NCBI GenBank assembly: GCA_029269725.1
Contig: JARJHS010000015.1
Location: 1-64,000 of the forward strand
From: Pollutibacter soli
GTDB lineage: Bacteria; Bacteroidota; Bacteroidia; Chitinophagales; Chitinophagaceae
Reading direction: 5' to 3'
DNA: 64,000 nucleotides
Numbering within the stretch: the stretch's first letter is position 1; the number at the start of each line of letters is the position of its first letter. This document shows, one piece after another, positions 36,920 to 45,243 of the stretch. The notes below the pieces were generated by a model that was not told the origin of the DNA, did not search any database, and saw nothing but the letters and a program-made list of their open reading frames with translations. The translations under genes were made by a program, and so were the position numbers.

Positions 36920-37490
36920 CGAAGAAACATGCCGGCTAACCGAACTTTGAATTTGAATGCCTAAGACGATCTCTGAAGTATCCCCGGAGCCGGATAGTTA
37001 GGATGCGGAAATTGCATAGTTTTATGAGAATGGGAGAAGTTTCGACTAACCTTCGCTCCCGCACGAATAGGGAGATTCATAGAATTAACTGCTGTATTTT
37101 TTCGAAGATTTGCACGGAGCTTTATGCTTTTCGCGCCGGATGGATTCAAATCATAACTTCCATTTAAGATGGTTCATTATGGAGTACACAGTGCTTCAAA
37201 TAAAAACCGAACAATACAGATGAACCACTAAAGTTATTTTGTCCTATGCCTTCACGGGAGCACGGAAATTATTCCGGAAATTTTGCCCATATAATTTCAG
37301 ACGATGATATCAGCAAAAATCAGTGGGAGATTGGGTAGTTAATTCAGCATTTCTTGTCAGGCCCACCTCGATGTGTATTTCGATCAGTCATCTTCTAAAG
37401 TCTGATCGTAACTTAAGGCATTCGGTTTAGTGGAAAAAGCAATGCAATCAAAAATGCTGACTGCATTGCTATCAGGCCAAACACAAATAA
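36920..37490. other. Intergenic with terminator for DUF892 gene
   Basis: A 571-bp region with no convincing gene. The minus-strand terminator at 37434-37470 belongs to the DUF892 gene. Confidence 0.55.
37434..37470 (-). terminator. Intrinsic terminator of the DUF892 gene
   Basis: On the minus strand AGCAATGCA ... TGCATTGCT forms a 9-bp stem with about 15 loop bases, followed by TTTTT. It begins 20 bp after the DUF892 stop codon. Confidence 0.75.
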
Positions 37491-38117
37491 TTATTCTTCT
37501 TCCTCTTCGCTTTCCTCCCCGCCTTCCTGTTCAGCTTCCCAGTTGATATCGTTTTCTGCAATTTCAGTCAGACCAGCATCTGTTTGTTTTTCTTCTTCGA
37601 GAGTTGCAGCCAGGAGTTCTGCAACATCATCACGACCCATGGTGCGTGCAAGTGAAACGAGTCCGCCATAAGTTGCGATTTCATAATGCTCTACTTTTTG
37701 AGCCGCCATGATGATACCTACATCACGGGTCATAGAACCGTCCTCCGTTTCTTCAACAATCGATTCTCCTTCTTTGATCAGGCCCTCCATTGCATCACAT
37801 TTCTTGGCCTGCGGCTTTTTACCCATCAGTTCAAAAACCTGTTCAAGCCTTGAAACATGTTCTTCTGTTTGTGTAATATGCTCCTCGATTGCATTCTGCA
37901 GCTCTTCAGTGGTTGCTGCATCCTGCATTTTTGGTAGTGCCTTCGTAAGTTGCTTTTCCGCCCAGTAAATATCTTTCAGACTGTCGTGAAAAAATTTATC
38001 CAGTTGAGAATTACCTTCTACAGGCTCGCGTTTCAGTGAAGGTCTTTTCGAATCCTTTCCCGCTGTTTTATTGTTGCTTTTGTTTGCTGTTTTCTTAGCT
38101 CCTTTAGCGTTTGCCAT
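37491..38117 (-). CDS. DUF892 ferritin-like protein (YciE/YciF family)
   Basis: A 208-residue protein. After a Lys/Asn-rich disordered head (about 1-35) comes the four-helix DUF892 core: FFHDSLKDIYWAEKQLTKAL (43-62), EELQNAIEEHITQTEEHVSR, DVGIIMAAQKVEHYEIATYG and ELLAATLEEEKQTDAGLTEI. The repeated E-x-x-H pairs are the ferritin-like di-metal ligands. The C-terminus ends in a run of Glu. DUF892/YciF proteins are known stress-induced proteins of unclear function. The gene is divergent from the CinA gene, sharing a 121-bp promoter region. Confidence 0.93.
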   Translation of the reverse strand: MANAKGAKKTANKSNNKTAGKDSKRPSLKREPVEGNSQLDKFFHDSLKDIYWAEKQLTKALPKMQDAATTEELQNAIEEHITQTEEHVSRLEQVFELMGKKPQAKKCDAMEGLIKEGESIVEETEDGSMTRDVGIIMAAQKVEHYEIATYGGLVSLARTMGRDDVAELLAATLEEEKQTDAGLTEIAENDINWEAEQEGGEESEEEEE

Positions 38118-38238
38118 GGTTGATTTTTTGGGTGTGTTAATAATCTGTTTGTGTCAAATCCTATGCCCGCTGGTCTGTTATTCGCATAGGAATCAATACA
38201 TGGTAAAAGCATTGAAAGGCATTTCAATTTTACCCGGC
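38118..38238. promoter_or_regulatory. Divergent promoter region between DUF892 and CinA genes
   Basis: A 121-bp interval between the two divergent start codons must carry both promoters. The minus-strand side has TAGGATTTGAC, resembling TAnnTTTG but with one extra base. No operator-like palindrome is seen. Confidence 0.4.
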
Positions 38239-38760
38239 ATGAATAAGCAAATGAAGACAAAAGCAGATGTGAAGAAAATATTGATTGAACCACACGTTCA
38301 ATTCATCGCTGATTTCTTAATAGAAAAAAAAGAGTCAATTTCTGTGGCGGAAAGTGTTACCGCTGGCCTGATGCAGCTGAAGTTAGCGTCGGCAGAAAAT
38401 GCCTCGGAATTTTTCCAGGGAGGAATGACTGCGTATAATATCGGGCAAAAATATCGTCACCTGAAAATCGATCCTATCCACGCCGCCACAGTGAATTGTG
38501 TTTCGCAACAAATTGCTGAACAGATGTCCTTGTCAGTTTGTGAAATGTTTTCCAGTCAGTGGGGGATAGGCATCACAGGTTATGCGACGCCTGTACCGCA
38601 AGGCGGGTTTAAGCTCTTTGCATTTTATTCTATCAGTTATAAAAACAGGATCGTTTCAAAAGGAAAGATATCAGCCGCGGAAGAAAAGCCAGACATTATA
38701 CAGGCTTTGTATGTTTCATCAGTATTCGAAAAACTGAGACTTTGTATGAAGCAACACTAA
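38239..38760 (+). CDS. Stand-alone CinA C-terminal domain protein
   Basis: A 173-residue protein; ATG 38239 (or 38251) is preferred over longer frames that would overlap the DUF892 gene. It is the C-terminal domain of CinA (nicotinamide-nucleotide amidohydrolase PncC): ISVAESVTAGLMQLKLA, YNIGQKYRHLKIDP, and the serine-containing GIGITGYATPVPQGG. In this family the amidase deamidates NMN to NaMN as NAD salvage, but proteins lacking key residues are frequent. It has no nucleotidyl/ADP-ribose domain. Stress-island neighbours suggest a role in NAD repair. Confidence 0.82.
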   Translation: MNKQMKTKADVKKILIEPHVQFIADFLIEKKESISVAESVTAGLMQLKLASAENASEFFQGGMTAYNIGQKYRHLKIDPIHAATVNCVSQQIAEQMSLSVCEMFSSQWGIGITGYATPVPQGGFKLFAFYSISYKNRIVSKGKISAAEEKPDIIQALYVSSVFEKLRLCMKQH

Positions 38761-38826
38761 GCGTAATGATTAATTCCGCATTTTCATCCGGCACAATTTT
38801 TTATCCATGTATAAAAAATTACTACT

Positions 38827-38964
38827 ATGGGAGAAAATTCCAGTAAGAAGAATGAAGATGGCAGGCGGGTAAGTCAACAACCTGAAGAGCAGGCATACCA
38901 AAAATCGGAAGCAAAAAAAATCACAGGCTCTTCTTCCAAGTCAAAGTCAAAGCCCACTAAATAA
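38827..38964 (+). CDS. Tiny disordered hydrophilic protein (45 aa)
   Basis: A 45-residue frame starting at ATG 38827 and ending TAA at 38962-38964. The protein starts MGENSSKKNEDGRRVSQQPE and ends in a run of SKSKSKPTK. No Cys, Trp, Phe or Leu; almost half is Lys, Ser and Glu, which predicts full disorder. It begins 66 bp after the CinA stop, so it may be on the same transcript. Such hydrophilic peptides occur among desiccation/stress proteins; this is inference. Confidence 0.5.
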   Translation: MGENSSKKNEDGRRVSQQPEEQAYQKSEAKKITGSSSKSKSKPTK

Positions 38965-39048
38965 CATTTATTTCAGCCCATGCCTCAAGGCAGATCAAAA
39001 GATCGGTAGTGAGGTTTTTCATATTTTCCAACCATAGCCCCTTGAAAC

Positions 39049-39336
39049 ATGAACACCATAACGTTTCAGATCAGGTTTCTTTACAGAGGTACCAACTATA
39101 CAGCCGAAGCGATACGATATAGTAATCATTTTAATGAAGTTTACTATATGGTACAGGAGCTCCGTCCTTTCCGAAGGATGGAGTCGAATGTTTTCTCTAT
39201 TGACAAATACGAAAAACGTTTTGAATTCACCGGTGGGTACAGCCCGCTGAAGCTGGCGATTGCCCACGCCATTGAAAAGGCCTGCATTGAGAGGAATCTT
39301 TCCTGCTTCGAAATCGAAGAGCATACAATATTCTGA
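39049..39336 (+). CDS. Small hypothetical protein (95 aa)
   Basis: A 95-residue protein with good composition, beginning MNTITFQIRFLYRGTNYTAE and ending FEIEEHTIF. It looks like an alternating alpha/beta domain, with no signal peptide and no recognised family. It is part of the small-gene group after CinA. Confidence 0.6.
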   Translation: MNTITFQIRFLYRGTNYTAEAIRYSNHFNEVYYMVQELRPFRRMESNVFSIDKYEKRFEFTGGYSPLKLAIAHAIEKACIERNLSCFEIEEHTIF

Positions 39337-39443
39337 ATGAATGCAGAATTTTCTCTTTACCGGGTATTAAACACCAGGCTGTTTAGTCTATTTTATTTTT
39401 ACTTTGCATCTTTGCGGAACGTCATAAGCTATTGAATAAAAAT

Positions 39444-39731
39444 ATGCGCGAACCATCTATATTTTACATGCAAACTCTGCACTGGAAATCCATAGTACAG
39501 GAGATTATGGACAAGGGAGATCAGAATTTAAAAGACACCATTACCATCCTGCCCGTCCGCGATCCGGATTTTAATCATTACCTGGTCGTTTCGCTTTCTG
39601 ACACTGGAGATGAGATCTTTCAGAAATTAGGTGGCACACTATTGGAGAACCAGGGTTTGAAGGAAAGAATTTCTGCTTTGCCGAAAAAACCTTTATTCGG
39701 TAAAAAAGAAAACCTGGACTACATAAAATAG
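39444..39731 (+). CDS. Small hypothetical protein (95 aa)
   Basis: A 95-residue protein starting at ATG 39444 (an upstream in-frame TTG at 39432 is possible). It begins MREPSIFYMQTLHWKSIVQE and contains DTITILPVRDPDFNHYLVVS, suggesting a small soluble alpha/beta domain. No family recognised. It is convergent with the gene at 39749. Confidence 0.6.
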   Translation: MREPSIFYMQTLHWKSIVQEIMDKGDQNLKDTITILPVRDPDFNHYLVVSLSDTGDEIFQKLGGTLLENQGLKERISALPKKPLFGKKENLDYIK

Positions 39732-39748
39732 TGTCTGATTGTTGTCGA

Positions 39749-40042
39749 TCAGGGACGGTGCGTTCCAAGCATCTTCTTAATGAATGCTATAATCTCTCGT
39801 GAATATTTATTGTCGAAATACTCAAAGCTGTGCCCCTGTTCTTTATTCAGCCGGTCAGCTCTGAAAATCTTTTTGCCATCGGCGTTTTCAACAATCATTG
39901 GAAATTCGGGCAACTCAATATCTGATGAGGATTTTTCAATCCGGATGTTTATTGGCTCCGGGTGATGTTGTGTTGTATCAATATCGAAAAAGACTTTTGC
40001 TTCACCTTCATCCCATTTAAAAAGATTTTCAAATGCGGCCAT
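39749..40042 (-). CDS. Small hypothetical protein (97 aa)
   Basis: A 97-residue acidic protein (MAAFENLFKWDEGEAKVFFD ... FIKKMLGTHRP). The pattern of strands INIRIEKSSSDIELPEFPMI and a C-terminal helix REIIAFIKKML suggests a compact alpha/beta fold. No signal peptide, no recognised family. It sits 155 bp before the DNA glycosylase gene on the same strand. Confidence 0.6.
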   Translation of the reverse strand: MAAFENLFKWDEGEAKVFFDIDTTQHHPEPINIRIEKSSSDIELPEFPMIVENADGKKIFRADRLNKEQGHSFEYFDNKYSREIIAFIKKMLGTHRP

Positions 40043-40197
40043 CTTTCATTTTTTTTTTGACATTAATCCGTTTCCGGGAAATGAAATATCAAATACCGCT
40101 CCAACCCGATTTGTAATGAAAATTCCGGCATGACCAAAATGCCCGGGGTAAAAATACCTTTATTTAATTGACTGTTGAAGCATGGCCGGTACATTAC

Positions 40198-40935
40198 TCA
40201 ACATTTGTCATATAACTGTTGACAATTTTGGCAATAAAATGTTCTCCGCCTGGTTTTACCCAGGTGTTCTTTAATGATAGGAAGATTGCATCGTAAACAT
40301 TTTTTCTTTGTATGTGCCAGCCAGTGTTTTTTCAATGTGTACTCTTTCTTCCAATGCAGAAAATCAAAGCTGTAATTACGCACCTCCCTGATCAGTTCGG
40401 AAAGTTTGCGCGATGGAATGCATTTGATGATACTCAGTGGATGAATTTTCGTTCTGTACAATACTTCGTTCTTGATGATATTCCCTGAACCAGAGAAGAT
40501 ATTCTGGTTCAATAGCGCGTCACAAGCCAGCATTTCCGGTGAAGCCATCAATTTTTTTCGCGCAGCTTTCGCGTTCCATTCATCAGCCATAATATCTGCA
40601 TCCCAGTCATAGATTTCGTCCAACGGAGTATCAATGATTTTTAGTGAGCATGCATAAAAACTAATAAATCCTTTTCTGAAAGTCAAACGAAGTCGTGGCG
40701 ATGCATCTTTTTCTTCATTTATTCTGTAGGATCCAAATAAAAGAAAGTGAATTCTGACCGAAAATCCATGAAAACAAATAAGGAAATGTTTGCCCCAACT
40801 TTTGAATCCGATAATTTTTTGATCTGCGATTCGCTGAATATCTTCCTTGCTGTTACCCGTAACTGCAATTACTTTTTTGTTTTCAAAAGGTTTTACCAGC
40901 TCTTTCAGAATAACAATTGACGGGCCTTCAGGCAT
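40198..40935 (-). CDS. Fpg/Nei-type DNA glycosylase
   Basis: A 245-residue DNA repair protein that removes oxidised bases. It begins MPEGPSIVILKELVKPFENK, so P2 (the lyase nucleophile) and E3 of the Fpg/Nei family are present. The helix-two-turn-helix is at DALLNQNIFSGSGNIIKNEV (about 138-157), and the C-terminal zinc finger is formed by C213, C216 and the CQNC pair near the end. The shorter loops and YRTKIHPLS segment are closest to the Nei-like (endonuclease VIII-like) branch. Base-excision repair fits the oxidative-stress neighbourhood. Confidence 0.87.
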   Translation of the reverse strand: MPEGPSIVILKELVKPFENKKVIAVTGNSKEDIQRIADQKIIGFKSWGKHFLICFHGFSVRIHFLLFGSYRINEEKDASPRLRLTFRKGFISFYACSLKIIDTPLDEIYDWDADIMADEWNAKAARKKLMASPEMLACDALLNQNIFSGSGNIIKNEVLYRTKIHPLSIIKCIPSRKLSELIREVRNYSFDFLHWKKEYTLKKHWLAHTKKKCLRCNLPIIKEHLGKTRRRTFYCQNCQQLYDKC

Positions 40936-41456
40936 GCTGTCTGTTTAAATGTAGCCAGTTAAAAACCAATGCCAGATGAGTTGGTCTTGCCGGTATTCAA
41001 GAAGTGCAGTTACATCAGATGGCTATCCGGTTTTCCATTTCAGTTTAGAGTTTCATATGAAATGATTGCAGGTGGGGAATTGAGTATCCGGCGATGCTAT
41101 GAATAAAATCCCATATATGAGTGAGAACTGTGTAATAAAAGGGGCGTAATAAACGAAAGATAGTTACACAAAAAGCCTGAATGAAAATTTTTACAAACGA
41201 TGTAACGGCGATTCACTTCTATTAAAATTCAATCCTGTCAGTTTCAGATTGAAAATAAAACGCTGTGCATTTTCTGCTTTTGCCAGATGGGGCAAGGGTT
41301 TGAGAGTCCACCAATTTCTGAATGCAGGCGAAAAGAACTGCCACTAACAAATAATTGAAAAGCCGGTTCATACTTTTTCGTAAAATACCCGGTTGCATGG
41401 CACGGGATTTAAACATTTACTTTCGGTTTTTCATAGGAATTGGAACTTACACACGC

Positions 41457-41485
41457 GGCTGGGATGTCTATCTTGGCTTTTTTTT
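41457..41485 (+). terminator. Orphan terminator hairpin
   Basis: Stem GGCTGGGAT, loop GTCT, ATCTTGGC (several G-T pairs), followed by eight T. Nearly identical to the terminator at 26119, including the loop. No gene ends just upstream. Confidence 0.65.
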
Positions 41486-41539
41486 GAAAGCATTTTTTTT
41501 AATCCGACCTCAAGAGAACGAGACTGAACCTCAAACCAC

Positions 41540-41570
41540 AAAAAGCATTAGCCATGGGCTGATGCTTTTT
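41540..41570 (+). terminator. Orphan terminator hairpin
   Basis: AAAAAGCATTAGCC pairs with GGCTGATGCTTTTT (one G-T pair) around a 3-base loop. The A-run/T-run pair makes it usable on both strands. No gene ends here. Confidence 0.65.
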
Positions 41571-41663
41571 CTGTCAAAACTTAATGGTTAGCACCTGCCG
41601 GACCAATGTCCGGATATTTTGGTAATCTCTCTATATCTGTGAAGGGCTATGGATTTTAAATGG

Positions 41664-41687
41664 GCCGGGTGTATACCTGGCTTTTTT
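41664..41687 (+). terminator. Orphan terminator hairpin
   Basis: Stem GCCGGGT, loop GTAT, ACCTGGC with one G-T pair, followed by six T. It shares the GCCGGG/CCTGGC stem with the 26119 terminator. Confidence 0.65.
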
Positions 41688-42015
41688 CATTCGTGCAGAC
41701 ATTAGTGGAAATGCATCTGGATTTTTGGGAAATGACGAATGCCTGAGGTGTATACAATTTAAGATGAAATTTCCTGGTGTTAAGTGAAGTGTGTTTTCCA
41801 ATTTTAGTAATTGGAAATGATTTGATCGATCAGACCACACCGGACTCGCCGGAAACCGTGTGTGTACCGGAGAGTCGGCGGCGAACGATTCTCTGCCAGC
41901 TCCTGGGTAATTGTTGACAACATTATTTGACGCAGCCAGACTCGCCTCAGGCGTTGCGATGGCAGTGATCTGATCTCCGGGCCAGGGTCAGTTGTGCAAA
42001 ACAGCGAATGTGAAT

Positions 42016-42213
42016 ATGAAGTTGACGCCTGCACTTGTTCTCAATTTCATTCTATCGCTGACATCAACTTGTTTCGCTCAAACAAAATTGCATTTACGAT
42101 GTCAACACCTGGCGCCATCCGGGAACTGCATGTTATTCTCGCGGCGGAAGATACCGCAATCCTTCGCTGACGAGCTACAGGAGAATAGTGCTGAATCATT
42201 AACACGAAACTGA
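42016..42213 (+). pseudogene. Signal-peptide remnant of a secreted protein
   Basis: ATG 42016 opens a textbook signal peptide (MKLTPALVLNFILSLTSTCF, then AQTK). The reading frame then turns into Cys/Arg/His-rich sequence that does not look like a mature protein. Shifting one frame after AQ gives AFTMSTPGAIRELHVILAAE, which is more protein-like but meets a stop 12 codons later. The parent protein is unknown; this looks like a truncated, decayed gene. Confidence 0.35.
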
Positions 42214-42390
42214 AAATCATCGTAAACTCTGGAACGGTACAAGCTCATTCCCGATGCTGATTTTAAACGTAGTCTTTGATGGTAAACAATGCCAATGGTC
42301 GGATCAGATCAATTGGCTGATTTGACCTGATGGCAATGGCATTAAATTTCTTATGCAGGGAATTTCAATCATTATATTCGCTGAAAAAAA

Positions 42391-43392
42391 ATGCAGTACC
42401 TGGGATTTCTTGCTTGTGCAACGGCGATTTTCTATGCAGGTAGAAAACTTTCATTTTATGGGGATCTTCTGGCAGAAAAAACCGGGCTGAGTAAGGGTTG
42501 GATTGGTTTGATACTGATGGCTTCCGTTACCTCATTACCGGAATTAATGGTCGGTATAAGTTCTTCAGCTATTATCAAATCTGCCGACCTGGCTGTCGGG
42601 GATATCCTGGGAAGTTGCGCATTTAACCTGGGAATACTTGCAGTGATGGATGCGTTTAGCCCTGGACGTAAGCCTTTATTCGGGATCGCTTCCCAGAGTC
42701 ACCTGATTAATGCAGGCCTTGGAGTAGTTTCCGTGAGCCTGGTCGGACTGGCTTTGTTTCTGCCATATGATTACCCGATTATGCCATGGATTGCCTTATC
42801 AAGTATTGTTTTTATTATCGTATACTTTTTATCTGTTGCCATAATATACAGGAATGAAAAAAAACTGGCGGCATTGAGTCCCGTAGCGCAACAACATGAT
42901 GAGGAGGGGAAAAGACTTCCGTTAAAAAAAATCATTCTCTTCTACAGTCTTTTTGCCATTGTAATTGTTCTCGCAGCGCTCGCATTGCCTTATTTTGCCG
43001 AACAGATAGCAGAATCCACAGGGTTAGGTAAATCATTTGTAGGTACGCTCTTCCTGGCTGCTTCTACTTCCTTACCGGAAATAGCTGTATCACTTGCTGC
43101 CATCAGGGCTGGATCGATCGACCTGGCAGTGGGCAATCTGCTGGGAAGTAATATTTTCAATATTTTCATTCTTGCAATTGATGATATCTTTTATACCAAA
43201 GGATTTCTCCTGAAAGACGCTTCTGAATTTCATCTTATATCAGTGCTGGCAACCATAATGATGTCGGCAGTTGCAATCATAGGATTGAGTTACAGATCGT
43301 CCACCAAAAAATTTGTGCTTGCACTTGATTCGGCTATAATTTTCGGCGTATATATTGTATCACTGGTTTTTATTTATCGACTTACTGCCTGA
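42391..43392 (+). CDS. Calcium/sodium antiporter, CaCA superfamily (YrbG-like)
   Basis: A 333-residue membrane protein with two homologous halves, each carrying the alpha-repeat with a Pro-Glu pair: P50-E51 (SVTSLPELMVG, followed by GDILGSCAFN) and P229-E230 (ASTSLPEIAVS, followed by GNLLGSNIFN). These form the ion site of the K+-independent Ca2+(cation)/proton or sodium exchangers. About ten transmembrane helices. It ends 19 bp inside the convergent glycosyltransferase gene. Confidence 0.92.
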   Translation: MQYLGFLACATAIFYAGRKLSFYGDLLAEKTGLSKGWIGLILMASVTSLPELMVGISSSAIIKSADLAVGDILGSCAFNLGILAVMDAFSPGRKPLFGIASQSHLINAGLGVVSVSLVGLALFLPYDYPIMPWIALSSIVFIIVYFLSVAIIYRNEKKLAALSPVAQQHDEEGKRLPLKKIILFYSLFAIVIVLAALALPYFAEQIAESTGLGKSFVGTLFLAASTSLPEIAVSLAAIRAGSIDLAVGNLLGSNIFNIFILAIDDIFYTKGFLLKDASEFHLISVLATIMMSAVAIIGLSYRSSTKKFVLALDSAIIFGVYIVSLVFIYRLTA

Positions 43393-44612
43393 CCCGAACC
43401 AAGCTTTTCAATAATATGAATTGCATTCTGAACACCGTTCTCCGTGTTCAGTTTTGTCTGCATTAATTGTGCATGAGCTTGCAGCGAACTGTCATTTACA
43501 AGTCGGTCTGCGGCTGAAAGCAGATCAGTCAACGTTAGCTTCTTTGCAGGGACGGGTTTACATGCGAGATTCTTTTGATATGCGATAGTTCCCCAGAAAT
43601 GCTGATCGCCTAAAGGGTACAATACCGGACAGGTGAAAAAGGGTGTACCGGCGCGTAAGCATGCGGCGATGGTGCCTATTCCTCCATGATGAATTACACC
43701 TTTCACGAGCGGGAAAAGTTTCTGGTAAGGAGCTGACTCCACGAGATGAATATTTTTATTTTTGTTGAAACTTTCCGCCTTTTGTAGTCCCCAGCCCTTG
43801 ATAATGATGAGCCGGTATTTACTGGAAAGACTATTTAGTGCATCATATACATTTATTTTCGTTTCAAACGGCATGCTGCCGAGCGTAAAAGCAAGCGGCA
43901 CTGTACCTCCATGGATAAAATCCAATGTCTTCTGATCAGGTTCCTGTTCTTCTTCGTCGAACCAGAAACCACTGAAGTAACTGGAGTTCGGGTAGTCGTT
44001 CGGTTGAGTAAGAAAATGCGGACTTATTCCATAGATCGAAGGCAATGGTGGCTTTTTGAATTTTGTAGTGATGCCGATTTTTTTCCGGAATTCATTGATG
44101 GGTTTATTCATCATTTTTAATCCGAGATCTGTAAGTTTATAGCTCGACCTGTTTAAAAACCGCGGAAGGTGCCAGGAACTGAAAACAGGATTACCAAATT
44201 CACTGGTGGGTTCGATAGCCGGAACAACATTCGTTTTTATAAATTTTGCATTGCAATTGTCCATGAAGTATTCGGCCATTGCTTTTACGTGAAACAGTAC
44301 GCAATCGCTTTCTCTGGAGATTGAATAAAATGTTTCCAGTGCACTGATCATCATCGGATAAATAAGCCGGTGTAAATGTTTGCGGGCGCTGAGCGGATTG
44401 CTCATCATTTTTTTGCCTTCTTCCGAATTTAAAATGGCCTGGAAATCAGCTTCGACAGGTACAAAGTCAATATTATAGGATTCGATAAGCGAAGAAAAGT
44501 TTTTCGCAGTTGCTATTACAACCTCATGCCCGCGGCTCTTCAGCGCTTTGCCGAGAATTGCAAAAGGCTGTATATCGCCACGGGTGCCTAGTGTAAGCAA
44601 TGCTATTTTCAT
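43374..44612 (-). CDS. Glycosyltransferase family 1 (UGT/MGT-like)
   Basis: A 412-residue GT-B glycosyltransferase. The N-terminal MKIALLTLGTRGDIQPFAIL and GHEVVIATAKNF match UGT-type macrolide/sterol glycosyltransferases (TRGDVQP is the classic motif), and the C-terminal IIHHGGIGTIAACLRAGTPF (about 308-327) with the nucleotide-sugar donor site is also present. It transfers a sugar to a lipid or small molecule in the cytosol. The tetR gene is 31 bp upstream on the same strand, so the pair is likely co-regulated. Confidence 0.92.
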   Translation of the reverse strand: MKIALLTLGTRGDIQPFAILGKALKSRGHEVVIATAKNFSSLIESYNIDFVPVEADFQAILNSEEGKKMMSNPLSARKHLHRLIYPMMISALETFYSISRESDCVLFHVKAMAEYFMDNCNAKFIKTNVVPAIEPTSEFGNPVFSSWHLPRFLNRSSYKLTDLGLKMMNKPINEFRKKIGITTKFKKPPLPSIYGISPHFLTQPNDYPNSSYFSGFWFDEEEQEPDQKTLDFIHGGTVPLAFTLGSMPFETKINVYDALNSLSSKYRLIIIKGWGLQKAESFNKNKNIHLVESAPYQKLFPLVKGVIHHGGIGTIAACLRAGTPFFTCPVLYPLGDQHFWGTIAYQKNLACKPVPAKKLTLTDLLSAADRLVNDSSLQAHAQLMQTKLNTENGVQNAIHIIEKLGSGQAVSR

Positions 44613-44643
44613 TTATGCAGCAATTACAATTTTTGTCGAAAGA

Positions 44644-45213
44644 TTACCTGGCAGGAGAAATGCCATACGCAATCATCTTCGTAAACTCTTTTATCAGGTC
44701 GCCGGGCTTTCTGAATATCTTCGTAAATGCTTCGTTGCTCACCAACGAACCATAGGATAAAATCAATTGAATCAGAAAATCGATATTAACATCGTCTCTG
44801 ATCAGTTTTCTGTTTTTTGCTTTTTTAAATTCAGATTTTATCAGCTTCCATTCTTCCTGTGTTCTCTGGTTAACATACGCTCTCAGTTCCGGCCCGGGAT
44901 TACCATAAAAATCCTGGATGAATTCTTCGCTGATTCCCCTGGTCCCTTCTGATTTAAGGTCGATCATGTTTTTCAGGAATTCTTCTGCAGTCGAAGATGC
45001 AGATAATATGATTCGGAATTTCTCATTCGCTGCATTCACGGAAGTATCAAAGACGTGTTTGGCCAGTTCCGTTTTATTGGTGTAGTAACGGTAGAAAGTC
45101 ATCCTGGAAATGTCTGCTTTCTTACATATATCTTCCACGGAGACCTTTCTCAATCCAAATTTCCAGAAGAGAACTGAAGCTGCTTCAACGATCCTTGTTT
45201 CTGTAATCTCCAT
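44644..45213 (-). CDS. TetR/AcrR family transcriptional regulator
   Basis: A 189-residue regulator; ATG 45213 is preferred over an upstream TTG. The DNA-binding helix-turn-helix is at GLRKVSVEDICKKADISRMTFYRYYTNKTEL (about 19-49); the rest is the helical ligand-binding domain. It probably represses itself and the downstream glycosyltransferase, with an unknown inducer. A -7 element TATTTTTG lies 23 bp upstream. Confidence 0.9.
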   Translation of the reverse strand: MEITETRIVEAASVLFWKFGLRKVSVEDICKKADISRMTFYRYYTNKTELAKHVFDTSVNAANEKFRIILSASSTAEEFLKNMIDLKSEGTRGISEEFIQDFYGNPGPELRAYVNQRTQEEWKLIKSEFKKAKNRKLIRDDVNIDFLIQLILSYGSLVSNEAFTKIFRKPGDLIKEFTKMIAYGISPAR

Positions 45214-45235
45214 CAGCAAATATTATAGAATGTGA

Positions 45236-45243
45236 CAAAAATA
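45236..45243 (-). promoter_or_regulatory. Bacteroidota -7 promoter element of tetR
   Basis: Minus-strand TATTTTTG matches TAnnTTTG exactly, 23 bp before the tetR ATG. A -33 element was not recognised. The region (45214-45378) is divergent from the esterase gene. Confidence 0.45.

Larger units (their letters stand above)
40936..42390. other. Gene-poor stretch with orphan terminator hairpins
   Basis: About 1.45 kb without a convincing intact gene. It contains a minus-strand signal-peptide-like frame near 41222-41371 (49 residues), three terminator-like hairpins (41457, 41540, 41664), a G+C-rich block at 41840-42000 and the signal-peptide remnant at 42016. Together they suggest lost genes and/or small RNAs. 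Confidence 0.55.

Noticed and set aside
41840-42000. Insertion-sequence remnant in the G+C-rich block
   Set aside because: No transposase-like frame, terminal repeat or target duplication could be recognised.
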